Under the pieces are notes generated by a model. That model was not told the origin of the DNA, ran no database searches, and saw nothing but the letters and a program-made list of their open reading frames with translations. From Gerris lacustris (taxonomy: Eukaryota; Arthropoda; Insecta; Hemiptera; Gerridae), in NCBI GenBank assembly GCA_951217055.1, contig OX578278.1:30269105-30333104 (forward strand): a stretch of 64,000 nucleotides of DNA, read 5' to 3'. Each line of letters opens with the position of its first letter. Within the stretch, counting starts at the first letter, position 1. The position numbers were made by a program, and so were the translations under genes. This document shows positions 1-17,030 of the stretch, in pieces.

Positions 1-1439
1 ATTAATAAAGGAATTATTCGAATTATTTTAATTCAAACATGTCAAGTTTGACTGGATATTCCATCCTTCTTGCGAGAGAGTAAACCGAATCAATTGTTAA
101 AGATTGCATTCAGCAAAAAGCTGATGTATTGACACTCACAGAAGGTTTCGGTCAGGTTGAATTTCCAGGTTAAGTAGAAGAAACCTAGACGGGAACTAGA
201 ACCTTATCTTGTTTGGAGTCTTAACTGAAAATCGCCAGATTAGAAGACATACAGAATTGATAAAAATAGAAGATGAATCCATGTGCCAAGTATATATGTG
301 GTGATGAGGTAGAAACAACTTATTATTTTCGTCCAAAACTGCCTGTCACTTGGAATATTTAAAAATCTCAACCAATCTATGAAGAATATCCTTAAATTGG
401 ATTCCCCCCAAAAGTTTGTCCCCAATCAGCCTTGTCCTTACTAATACTTCTTAGCAGACCTGTTATAATTCCAATGATAACTCCCTTCCCACAACGATAG
501 GGAGTAGCTACCTGGGTAGCTCTATAGTAGAGTAGTTATTATCTAATCAATAAGTTAATTAGCATTGGGCGTGTCATTCATAGACCCGCTCAATGTCCAC
601 CAGTATTGCAAACAAATAGGGAGCTTCTTGAATGAAAGAGTAAGTGCCAGCAGGTTTCAGCCTGTACAGGCATGGTGGTGCGACAATCAATCGATGATAC
701 CAGAGTTATGAAGTCATGGTGTACCGACCTCACTTCAATTATGTGTGAAGGGTTTGATTGACTTGAATCAATCCAGTATTGAGTTGATATAAGGCTAACC
801 TGGGTTTCAAAGGATCCACTTGTTCATTTTCTTCGAGCGTAAAAGCCCCTCGAAGTTACAAAAATGATAACTCCCTTAGTAGTACCTCAATGTTAGTCCC
901 TTTTTTCAACTGACAAAGTATAGAGCTGTTTGTTTATGTACCTGTGTATTGATGTATATTAGAGTCTATATTATAGTTCAGAACTATATAGTGTAATCAG
1001 GTACGTATAATATTTACTTATCTACAAAGGGTTGTTTTGCAGTGGCCGGTTCAGAGAAGAAGGACTCGGGTTGTTCACTGCTCTCCGTGTGCAAAGGGTC
1101 GAAGTCTAGTAGAGGCCGAGTTAAATTTCAAACTTATATCTAACATTGTTATGGAATACTTTGACTCGTGTCGGCTCTCCACTGCCTCCCTGTAGTGGGA
1201 AATCGAGCTCAACCCGAAATCTAATATATTTTAATGAAGCTTGCCACTTTACTCTCCGAATCTATTGCTCAACTTTCCTCCGCTAGAGTGCTCTCCTTTA
1301 ACTCCGGCCTTTCATCTGGACCCAAAAACCTCCTTTATTAAATATTTAGTATATTGTCTGGTGAAATAATACAGGGTCAGCAGTTTAGCCGACATCTCTA
1401 ACTCGCATAAGAAATCATATTGTACGACATAATAAGATC
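1..1439. other. no gene recognised
   Basis: AT-rich sequence with no coding signal and no repeat that I could pair elsewhere in the window. The longest open frame (about 60 codons near 240-425) has no family resemblance and is expected by chance. Confidence 0.6.
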
Positions 1440-2003
1440 GGCCAATTAGTGTAGAATATAGCTTCCTCTCATTCTATAAAACACTTAAATAGTATTATTC
1501 TTTTTCAAACCATTATTGTCTAATTTATTTACTTTTTTCCCTCCTTTTATTTGGAATCTGACAAAATTGTTTTGACAAGAGTAAATATGAATATAGTAAA
1601 ATTTAAAGAGCACAGATGGTTAAAATTAATATACCATTTGTGGGCTACCTTTGACATACCATCCAACTTTTAAAAAATCAAATAAGTAAGTTCTTTTAAT
1701 GATGTAGGTGTAAATAAATGTATGTTTGTGTGCATGTGGTAGAGAAATAAATGGCCGCAGAAGATTGAAACTTACATTGGACCAACAATAGGCTAATTAT
1801 GACCTACCATCCAAGTGTCATTAAAATCGGACAGGTGTTTTTAAGGTATGTTGTTTCGCAAAAATTGAACGACGGACAGGCACATCACCAAAAATGTTCC
1901 TCATGTAACTGATTTCTGCCTTGGAATTTTTAAAATTGGAGACGTAACAAATGCTTTCATTATTAAGATTACATAGCTGCCGTTACCTTCGGTAAGCTCG
2001 AAA
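1440..2003 (-). mobile_element. family B element, copy 1 (reverse, near complete)
   Basis: On the minus strand the element begins at about 2001 with a hairpin end whose inner core is TTACC-GAA-GGTAA, passes a block matching 59820-59890 (dispersed words such as CCAAGG and AAAAATGTTCC in reverse), and ends near 1441 with the family 3' end (AGCTAT...ACACTAATTGGC on the minus strand). The short tandem repeat present in copy 2 has decayed to a single GACGGACAGG-like stretch near 1871. No coding capacity. It aligns by eye to 59763-60382 and 62781-63107, and the outer stem of the end hairpin is partly mismatched here, so the copy is old. Confidence 0.65.
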
Positions 2004-2029
2004 ACAAAATGTATTCACTTAATTATCTG

Positions 2030-2540
2030 AAAAGCTATGTGCAGACAGCCCTGCGCAACAATGACAGGACTGGTAGAAAAGCAGCCTCATCAAACAATTT
2101 AAATTTATACCTCATACAATCTGAAAGACAGCTTAACTGGATAGACTCGAAGAGACAGTATTGACAAGACTGCGGATTGGTCATACTTATATGACTGACG
2201 TACCTCCACCTTAAAAACAGAGACGATCCAATATCCTGTAATTTCTGCGGACAACAGTTAACTGTTCTCCACTTAATTTGCAACTGCCCACGACTTGCAC
2301 ACTCCGACAACACTCAGTATCTACCCACCATTGCACAAACCATAAAAACGGCGAAACAACAGTTAAAAACCTTTTCTCTACCTTATCCCCGACTAATTGG
2401 TGTAGCTTAGTATCTGTAAACCTGAAATAATCTTTATACAAATTCAGTATAACATCAAGCAATCCAGAAGAATTAACCTGCGTGTAAATGACCTGAGCTG
2501 TCCAACACCTATCAAAACAGAAAATAAATAAATGTATTTG
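2030..2540 (+). pseudogene. 3' relic of a non-LTR retrotransposon ORF2 (Jockey-like)
   Basis: Two adjacent plus-strand frames together read like the C-terminal end of a LINE reverse transcriptase protein. Frame 1 (about 2152-2211) gives ETVLTRLRIGHTYMTD, the widespread TRLRIGHT motif that precedes the terminal zinc knuckle. After a stop at 2212 the reading moves to another frame, where residues coded at 2237-2285 give C-x2-C...H...C (CNFCG, then LHLICNCP). That frame runs to a TAG at 2408. A frameshift therefore lies near 2205-2215. The A-rich stretch at about 2515-2535 may be the old 3' tail. The reverse transcriptase domain itself is absent. Clade assignment is tentative. Confidence 0.7.
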
Positions 2541-4504
2541 CCGTGACTGATGTTGTTTTCATTCTTAATGATTGTTTGAGGTATCGGTTCCTTGCAATCG
2601 ACCGAAGCTGTTGATATAGCCTAAACAGTATTTAAAAGTACACTCAGTAGTCCGCGTTCTCAATGCATCTGAACAACTTATTCACATCGCTTTAGGATTT
2701 TACCTAATTTTTGTTCAATTCGTATGCTAAGATGACATACTATTTTATTTTAAATTATTAAGAAAGCACTTTGCAAAGATCTTCTTTCGCGTGTCTACAT
2801 TGACGTTTATAGTTTTTAAAGGTGGGCGCATCTTGAATAAATACGAAGCTTGGCACGATGGAGCTAGGATTATCCGCTAATTAGTGAAAAAATCACAGAA
2901 TGAAAAAAAATCCTAACATCGTATAATAACATTATCATAAATAACATAATCATATAATAACATAATACAGACAAATATGTAAATATTGAAAAGAAAAAGT
3001 AGTTGACTGCAAATACTTTTAAATATAAATAAAAGTAGAATTAATGTGAAGTAAAATTAAATATTAAATTATAAATAAATAAAGCTGAATGCATGAATTT
3101 AACTTGACGTCTACTCGGCATGTACGGTGCTGCTATAGACGCGACGGTGATCCCGTAAAGTAGTAAAGTGTTGTAACTTATCCAGTTATTGTAAACAGTA
3201 AGTAGATGTAAAAAAAATTCTAATTTTGAGTGCTTTCTTGTGTTGCAGGTGAGTGTCTAACGTTATTACAATCGAATTTCGTAAGTAAATTTAAGAGTAT
3301 TATTGATATAAATTTAATTTAGTTTTGTTTATATATATATATATATTTACCAGTTTAGTATTGGTTTTAACTGTACTACGTGTTCAATGACAAACAGTAT
3401 TTTGTTGGAAATGGCCTGTATTGTTGAATGATTAACAGTATTTTGTTTTAAATGGTATATTGACTGACAGACAATATTTTGTTGGAAATGGTCCATATAC
3501 TCAATGAATAACAGGATTTTGTTGGAGAACTAATAGTTTTTCTTTAATTTGAAATGCTCTAAGACAGAAATAAAGCTTCTTTTATTCAGTAGAGTGATAA
3601 ATCCATACTTGAAGAATTATTTTTCTCTATTCATTCATCCCTCCCGTATAACTCAAACTTGTCGAAACATTTTTTTTTCCTCGTCGGGAGAAGTTGATTA
3701 AGTTTTCTCTTAGATGAGAGGGAGGTCTGAAACTTTAGTTAAAAACTTAACAAGAACTCGGTGCATTTTTAATTGATTCTAATTTTGAAGTGGGGGGTTC
3801 GAAGCCCGCACAGCCCGCGGCGCTTTTTATCGGAAACTGCTTAGACTGGCGGTTTATTAAAATATAAAATTCATTAATATTTTTTGAGCTCGAAGATGGA
3901 AAGCCTTGAGAGTTTTCCTCTCTTTTACTTTTTTGTACTGTGTTTTAGCATTTATTTCTTCGTTTTGGATTTTTTTTTTTAACTTTTAGTTAAAGCGAAG
4001 TGGGAGGGGAAGGGAGTTTTTTTATTTTTAAACTTGATTATTCATCAACTAAAAATTGTTTTAAACTCACTAAAATATACATTACGAATTATACTTGACT
4101 TGTGTTCTAATGCATTTGTTTAATATTGTAGTTATTAAATCATACGAAAAATTTCATTTTTTAACTATGTGATCCAGTTTAAAAGAAAATAATTATTATT
4201 TTTAAAAGAAAGAAAGAAATTATTGACAACATATATATTGGTGAAGTATTGGAAACATAATTTACTGAAGTTATGTTTCTTGAACATTACGTTTGTCAAA
4301 TGTTTGAATTGGTTTAGTGTAAAACGCAACTGTTAACATTGAATAATAAATATTATATGAAAATATATTTTTTTAATTTTTATTGATTAACGCAACTACA
4401 AATTTACATTGAAATTGTGTAGAGTACGGAGAGATAACTAGATGTCCCTGGTTCGATTCCCCGGGGGGTTTAAATGTTTTTTGTTGGAAATAACAAAAAG
4501 TTAA
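2541..4504. other. AT-rich, no gene; short (TA) tract and two tRNA B-box-like words
   Basis: No coding signal. A short (TA)n lies at 3331-3346. B-box-like words occur at about 3786 (GGTTCGAAGCC) and 4449 (GGTTCGATTCC). Neither has a matching A box or cloverleaf, so I do not call a tRNA; they may be SINE debris. Confidence 0.5.
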
Positions 4505-4926
4505 TTTAATGTTTTTTTTTGGCAATTTTCATCGCCCTACCATAAGTTATTAGCATGAATTATTTCATAGTTTTAGGACTAGCCGTTATAGGGTGGTTGT
4601 AGGGGAACATTTTTTTGGGGTGAAATTTTGGCGCTAAAAACGCAATATTGGCGGTAAAAAGCACAAGTCATGAAATGTTATGTATGGTTGTAATCTACTC
4701 TTCAGTAGCTTCCATTTGATACCGATTTCGAAAATTAAAGAAATAATAATTTTGAGATTTGCACATATTATATGTTTAACTTCTCAATATTTTTCCTATG
4801 TGTGGGTCAAAAAGTTACGGCAGAATTTCAAATTTTACATCTCTAGCGTGAACGGTTCGGGGGATATGAACCAAAGTACGACGGACTCGTCATTAGGGTT
4901 TCAAGGATGATCTATGAAACCCTAAT
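4505..4926 (-). mobile_element. family D element, copy 1, with a perfect 12-bp terminal hairpin
   Basis: Read on the minus strand, the element starts at a hairpin with a perfect 12-bp stem (ATTAGGGTTTCA at 4892-4903 pairs with 4915-4926, loop 11 nt). It then runs through a GTCCGTCG-like remnant, a block around 4791-4830 (plus-strand words CCTATGTG and GTCAAAAAGTTACG) and a block with TTTTAGGACTAGCCGTTATA near 4575. Both blocks recur in the same order at 8505-8837, and inverted at 45600-45905. No protein-coding capacity; the 76-codon frame across it is incidental. Confidence 0.7.
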
Positions 4927-5040
4927 TATACTAGACCAATTAATAGTAAAGTAGATAAATAATAAATATTATAAAAGTTGAAAAATAGATAATTTTATAT
5001 TTGATAATTATAATAATTATTACTTCAAATTTTTAAGTTT

Positions 5041-5200
5041 TAGGTAGTATTCATACTACGAAAGATTAAATTTTACTTTAAATCAAATTATAATAAAAAC
5101 GGATATATAGGAGGCCCGTGGTTTAAGTCCCGGTGCTGGAGTCTATTTTTCTCTGTATGTCTCCCGTAGTTAATGATAATTATAATTTGATTTAAAAAAA
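5041..5200 (+). mobile_element. family E element, copy 1: short inverted-repeat element with B-box-like centre
   Basis: A perfect 18-bp inverted repeat (5077-5094 and 5179-5196, TTTAAATCAAATTATAAT and its complement) encloses a central part containing GGTTTAAGTCC (5120-5130), a near match to the tRNA B box. The central part and right arm recur at 54186-54320. The outer left arm here, with the palindrome GTAGTATTCATACTAC, is the inverted equivalent of the right outer arm of that copy. It could be a SINE head captured in a small palindromic element. Confidence 0.6.
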
Positions 5201-6879
5201 TTATTACTAGTTAAAATAATATTGGGAACAACAAATATTTTAAGATATGAGATCTCTAAGACACTGCTTCCTTAAACGGAGAGTTACCTGGGATAAACTG
5301 AGAGGATGGGAATTGTACTAGGTTGGTAGGATATGGATTCATAAAATTTTATATTTATGGATATTGATAGATTTTGGATAAAAGGCAGATTCAAATTCTT
5401 ATGGACAGCAAGTTAGAAAAATATAGAAAGGAGCACCGGTTACTTTTCGAAGGCAGGATTTGGGGACAGCGGGAATTGGAACCTGGTGCTGCCCCACACT
5501 TCCAGACCGAAGGTCCAAGCAGTCATTAGCTGTGAGCCCACGGATAACGCGAATTAGAAACACCTACAACTTCATCACGAAACAGAGGTTGCACTTGTCG
5601 AGTTCTGAAACCCACGTGAGCGCTTTCTACTATTAATATGTTATCATTGTTGGTTGCTCGTTTCGCAGGTCTTGGTGTAGGCGAGCCTGTGTTGTGTATG
5701 TTCTTATAGTCTCGCCTTACAGTTTAGTATTTCAAAACAGCCTTTTCTTAATTCAGTTTTTAACGTTTAAATTTGACGATACCCTGTTCTAATCTTTATA
5801 CTATAATTACATCTGACAGGATCAGGTCGGTCATACTTCCAACAACATTGCGTTTAAATATATTGTACTTGCAGCTTGCAGTATCGCAACTGCAGCCAAT
5901 TAAAATCCCACTGCATCCAACTCGAGCCTAGACCTTATAATTGAAACATTTATCCGCCATTTATTATACTCAATACTCATGTCTCGACGTGAAGCCACGA
6001 CGTTCTCCATAATACATAATGCATCCTTAAATACATTAACTTATCGGATACATTTGAATAATGTATGGGAAAAGCAGAGGGGAGGTGGGTTCGGCCTCCT
6101 AACAGGGGATTTCATTTGCCGGCTGAGTGAAGCAGCGTTTTCAGCAGGCCCCCCCCCCCCCCCCCCCCCGCCATCGCTAAATGTCACCCGTCAAATTCTG
6201 CGACAGTTCTAGCTAAGATTCAGTTTATATAGCATTACAATTGCTTTAAATATTTAAATTACCCGACGTTTTAAATTTACAATTTTGCTTTGATTGTCTT
6301 TGATGGCGAACTACGCATATAAGCACACATATTTCAACCCACATTTTTGACATGTTGGTTTGTCGTTTCGTTCTAGATTTGGTGCCATTTACACAAAGTA
6401 GGCAATTATACACCTCTTATTGATCGTTGAGTCTTAAGAAATATTAAAAAGCTCACTTCTGCAATATTTAGACCCCTCTTTGGGTCGTCTTCAAGCTGAA
6501 AACTGTATTGTTAGTAATTACAGTAACATCGTTATACTTTATAATATAATGCTTAAATTGCTTTCTATATTTGAATTAAATACACCTGATTAAAAGCTTA
6601 CTTAATCACCTTGTTTACTGTTAATATAGTGTTCTAAAATTGCTGTTGAAGGTTATTTTTCGTTGAACTTCTAGTCCTAGTAGTAATTTAATGATAGTCC
6701 TTCTCAAACGGCTGCAATATAGGCTGGGTCTTGGTCACTTTTAGCCTTTCTTTCTGCACGGACAACTGAACAGAATCTAGTAAAGAGGTCGGAAACTAAA
6801 ATTAAATAAATATAGGACAAGGAAGTATAAATGTACTTGGAAGCTTAATCACTCACTGGAGTAATTTAAAAACAAATAG
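5201..6879. other. no gene recognised; 21-nt poly-C run
   Basis: No coding support. A homopolymer of 21 C lies at 6149-6169; the proline run it generates in one frame is an artefact. Confidence 0.55.
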
Positions 6880-7445
6880 AGGGTAGTAAAAACACTTATG
6901 TAAAAAATAAGCCAAGTCTCGCGTAAAAAATTGTGAGATCATAGTTGTAGTCACAAAGAGATCATACCAAGTTTCCCTCGTCCAAGTAAGTTCTACTAGG
7001 TCTAATTTATCCAGTACAAGTAAATGATGGGAATGTCCCCCCCCCTCTCTATTAATTTCCCTCACAAACACACACATTTTTTTCCCCATATTAATCTACA
7101 TATTTAAATTAGATGGCCAAAATTAGATGCAGTGTCTTATAAAATTTTGTATCCTCGTGCTGTGACACTAAAAGTCACTAGTGAAGTTTGTGCTGCGTAT
7201 TTGCCAAGTCTAAAAATGTTTTTAAATTTGAACATGTAGATTAATATGGAAAAGAAAATATATGTGTTTGTGTGGGACAATGAATAGAGAGGGGGGGGGG
7301 GGGGGGCAGTCACATAATTTACTTGTACTGGATAAATTAGACCTAGTAGAACTTACTTGGACGAGGGATAATTGGCTACACCTATATGATCTCACTACTT
7401 TTTACGCGAGACTTGGCTTATTTTTTTACATAAGTGTTTTTGTTG
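6880..7445. repeat. large inverted repeat made of two family F copies
   Basis: The left arm (about 6884-7108) and right arm (about 7222-7443) are imperfect reverse complements of some 225 bp with a spacer of about 110 bp. Shared words include ATTTACTTGTACTGGATAAA and CGCGAGACTTGGCTTATTTT, both present in the right arm and complementary in the left. A third single copy lies at 14237-14484. Each arm carries a C or G homopolymer (9-11 C near 7036; 16 G at 7291-7306). No coding capacity. Confidence 0.75.
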
Positions 7446-8504
7446 GGATTTCATTCTTTTTGTAAGTATATGATAGAAAGATAATGAAAGAAATATTAGG
7501 AAATAAAGAGTAGTAGGAATAATAAGAATTGTTTGGAAGAAAGGGTTTGAAACACAAAGACAAGGTATGGAACGTGGGTGTTCAAATTGAATTAAATAAT
7601 TATCTCGATTAATACTGTCAAATCAGTATCAACCTCACTTATTCCAATGTAAAATTCTATGAATGAGAGTAAAATAATTCTTTTGTTTTAAAGTTCTCTA
7701 CTAGGTAGCGCTAGTAGTGCAAGTGTTTATCAATTTTAAATAGGCGGATTTTCTAACAGCCTTTTTTGATGGGCAAAGAAACAGATTTTTGCGGATTTTT
7801 GAATTGTTCCTTTATTTGTACATTTAACTCTACCTATAAACTGTATTTCAAGTTTCCAGGATTGCTAGAAGTGGCTTAGAATTATGATGAGTCGGTGACA
7901 AAATAACAAAACTTTAGATTCATATATCTTATAAACCAATATAGATAGAGGTGTGAAATTTATATATCTGGTTCAGTCTATAATGAGCTCTAACTTAAAA
8001 TTAATTTTACATATCTAAGTATCATTAATAAGATTATAGAGGGGGGTCCAAAATGCCTTAAAATGGTTCCAGTAAAGGATGGTAAGATTGTGCTCGATTT
8101 GGCCGGGGCACTTCCGTGCCCCCAGATAATAAAATAAAATGGTTTACTAATATTTAATTAAACTTTTTGCACCTCACCTTGGAGCCCCGATACAAATAAC
8201 ACCTATTAGCAGTCCTCTTATCTAAATAACTCTTGACTGTTATACTCTTATTTGATTGATTGGGCTTTTACAAACTATAGCATAATAGTTAACTGATAGG
8301 CAGTCATAACTATAATTAAAACAAAAGGTAGGTGAGCGTAGAAGGAGTTGGGGGACTCACTCTGGAATACAAGGATTACCAATTAACTTAGCATTTCAAA
8401 TTTGTAAACTACTCGTCAGTATATTCATTTAATACTCTACTCAACGTTTTTAAAAAAATAAAAATTTAGGCGCTCTGCCCATGTGTGCCCACAAAATTTG
8501 CAAT
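7446..8504. other. no gene recognised
   Basis: AT-rich and featureless apart from scattered A/T runs. Confidence 0.5.
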
Positions 8505-8837
8505 TTATAAAAATTGGGAATTTCCACTCGTTATTTTTATCGCCTCATAATAATTCATGTAAAAGCATTTACATGAATTTTTTTCCAAATTTTAGGACTA
8601 GCCGTTATAGGTTGAGGGAGGTATTTTAACACATTAAATCAATAAAGAATGCAAAATTTGATACCCAACTCAAAAATTTAAAAAAAACATGAGTTTACAA
8701 TTTATTTGCGAAATGTGCATGCGCATATTCCATTTTTATCTTCTCTATTTTTTCCTATGTGGGGGTCAAAAAGTTACGCCAGTATTTCAAATTTAAACAT
8801 TTTAGCTTAAACGATTCAGGAGATAATAATCCTTATT
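8505..8837 (-). mobile_element. family D element, copy 2 (truncated)
   Basis: It shares with copy 1, in the same order and orientation, the words TTTTAGGACTAGCCGTTATA (near 8595) and CCTATGTG...GTCAAAAAGTTACG (8752-8780). The terminal hairpin is missing: similarity stops near 8837, just after the AACGATTC..GG-GAGATA block. So the end carrying the hairpin has been lost. Confidence 0.65.
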
Positions 8838-13756
<4,919 letters not shown>

Positions 13757-14020
13757 TGTCTCCAAATCTTATTACCTGAATTTGACCCACTTCCCGACTA
13801 CCCAAGGAGCTGAAACTTGCACAGATGTTTTGTCCGTATTTATGTGTTTCCGATGACAATATAATAATCAGCCATTAGTTAATTCATTAATTAACTATTG
13901 ATTTATTAATTTGTTTGTTTTTTTGGTTTGTCTCCGAATCTTGTAACCTAAATTTGACCCATTTCCCGGCTACCTAGAAAGCTAATAATTGCAGAAATGG
14001 TGTATTTCCCATAACAACGG
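13757..14020 (+). repeat. degenerate direct repeat (two units of about 90 bp)
   Basis: Units at 13757-13850 and 13929-14020 share the order TTGTCTCC-AATCTT.TAACCT-AATTTGACCCA-TTCCCG-CTACC. A weaker third resemblance lies near 11515-11600. The units look like fragments of the same interspersed element inserted twice or duplicated. No coding capacity. Confidence 0.6.
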
Positions 14021-14236
14021 CAATACAAACGATGTTAAAAAATCGTTTGTATTTGCCAATAAATAGTCTGCCAATATTTGTGGCAGATACTTCCTCGCAT
14101 CATATCACGTATATATAAATGATGACTTTTTCATGAGTTGTATGACTCTGCATAACAATTTATTTTTTTTTAAAAAGATTTTAACATAAACTATTGGGAT
14201 AATGTAGATTAAATAACAGTAAAGTGTTTAATGTCT

Positions 14237-14484
14237 TTGACCTGCGTAGTTGCCAAGTCAGATTTTTTTTTTTTTTAAATTTAAACGTGTAGTGATTTGG
14301 GAAAGAAAATGTTTGAGTTTGCGAAAGACAGAGAATAGAGAGGGGGACAGACAAACAACATCATTTACTTGTACTGGATGGATTAGAGCTAGTACAGATT
14401 ACTTGGACGGGAGTGACTTGGCTAAACCTATGATCTCACAACTTAATACTTGGTTTATTAACTTGAGATATGGCTTATTTTTTC
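14237..14484 (+). repeat. family F element, copy 3
   Basis: Colinear with the right arm of the inverted repeat at 7180-7445: it shares TTGCCAAGTC, a T-rich stretch, AATAGAGAGGGGG, ATTTACTTGTACTGGAT and ATGGCTTATTTTTTC. Family A copy 1 starts about 12 bp after it ends. Confidence 0.7.
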
Positions 14485-14496
14485 TTATTAATATTT

Positions 14497-14545
14497 AATT
14501 GAAGCGAGCGTAGCGAGCTTCCTACATTCAACGAAATATGTTCCG

Positions 14546-14605
<60 letters not shown>

Positions 14606-15302
14606 AGTAACGTTCACGCGTGTGACGATAACTTGAGTAAAAGTTGACCGATTTAGTTGAAATTTGGTATACATGTTCCTCTTACTAATACTCAGGCTAA
14701 GTTCGTTGGACAGCGTGATCCGTCCAAGAGTTCGCGCGCAACGCTCGCGTAAACGAGAGGTACAAAAATTAAATTGGAATTTCAGGACGGGAAAATATTC
14801 TATCATCATCTATTCGATGAGACGAACATTATTTTCAAATAACATTTTTTAGTAAAACCAACAGCGACACCGCTATGACTTAATAAAGATCGCTAAAACT
14901 ATTAAAGCGGACCTAAACGTTTATAATAGAGAAAACAACCTTTTTACCGATATCTTACGTTCTAACGTAACGATTTTAATAAAACTTCATATACACCATC
15001 TAATGCACAATTGAAACAGGTATGCAAAATTTCGACTTGATACAAGCAAAATTCTTTGCGTAGTGACGAGATACATTTATAATAATTGTTTAAAAGCTAC
15101 CGCGGGTGGTAAAGATTGTTATAGTCGTATAGAGTATAGGCTTGTTTAGGAAGTAAAGCTTTGTACCGAGTACCCCCACTCTTCCCCCACACTACTCTCT
15201 TCCACTTATCTACAACTATGACATTCATCATGATTAATAAATTTCAATATTCAGTATTTCATTGCAATACGCTCGCTTCAATTATAGAGCCACGCGATGC
15301 CT
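14497..15302 (+). mobile_element. family A element, copy 1 (complete; Helitron/HINE-like structure)
   Basis: The element starts with AATTGAAGCGAGCGTA (14497-14512), whose exact reverse complement is at 15268-15283, a perfect 16-bp subterminal inverted repeat. The start also forms a hairpin (GAAGC 14501-14505, loop GAGCGTAGCGA, GCTTC 14517-14521). Then come a (CTGT)n tract and a conserved block (GATAACTTGAGTAAA...GACCGATTT...GAAATTTGGTA). After the right inverted repeat about 19 bp remain, ending CTAG before T; copy 2 ends the same way. Left subterminal repeat, microsatellite, right subterminal repeat and a CTRR-type end fit Helentron-derived DINE/HINE elements. The 3' hairpin is weak and no encoded Rep/helicase is present, so the class is inferred. 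Confidence 0.7.
14547..14605 (+). repeat. (CTGT)n microsatellite inside family A
   Basis: About 14 units of the tetranucleotide. The same repeat occupies the equivalent place in family B (59901-59968 and from 63991). Confidence 0.95.
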
Positions 15303-16270
<968 letters not shown>

Positions 16271-16805
16271 TAACTGTATATAGAAGAGAGTTCTTAATGT
16301 TCCTTGGAGCAAATAATTCTCCGCTACTAAAGACAAGTGAACATGGTAAAAATAGGTCTGTCTAGGAGTTCTGACTCTTTACTAACCGGACCTGGTTAAT
16401 GGGACGATTCTCCACAGACTGAGTCCCACAACCAAGTATCTTCGACTGTCGGGACGTCATTCTAAACTTCACTTGAACGATCGTCCGAAGGAACGATTGC
16501 AGAGGTATCGACGTTTCCGGAGTGGAAACGTGAAGAGGATAAAAGGATCCGGCATTATATCTCCTCTTTGGAAGCGGTCCAATTTAAATTTTCCCTCCAT
16601 TACGAGTACGGAGCCATTAAGGTCCTTAACGGGTTGGACCTGGGGTTATACCCCGAGAGAAGCAAGGTCTAGAAAAGTTGTTAGTTATGACCTAGTCAGA
16701 GGATGATTTTCAGGAGCGGCTCGAGGTCGTGCAATAGTAATAGCCTTTTTAAATGAACATAAAACCATAGCATTCTCTTCTGCTTGCCGCTAAATCAACC
16801 AGTGC

Positions 16806-17030
16806 TCATTCGCTTCCAACTTACAATAATCTACTTGACATTTTAATAAGCCAACTCACCGGATCCTAGAGAGCCCTGTGATTCATTAACTTATACCAAG
16901 ACATTAAATCATGCCAGTTGAATAGGCCAACTCACTGGATCATAGACAGTCCTCTGATTCCGTAACTTATTCCGAGAAATTATATCGTGCTATTTTAGTA
17001 AGCCGACTCACCTGATCCAAGATTTTTCAC
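16806..17030 (+). repeat. 76-bp tandem repeat, about 2.5-3 degenerate units
   Basis: The word (A)GCC-ACTCACC-GGATC recurs at 16851, 16927 and 17003, exactly 76 bp apart, with diverged sequence between. The preceding 45 bp look like a partial first unit. Confidence 0.75.
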
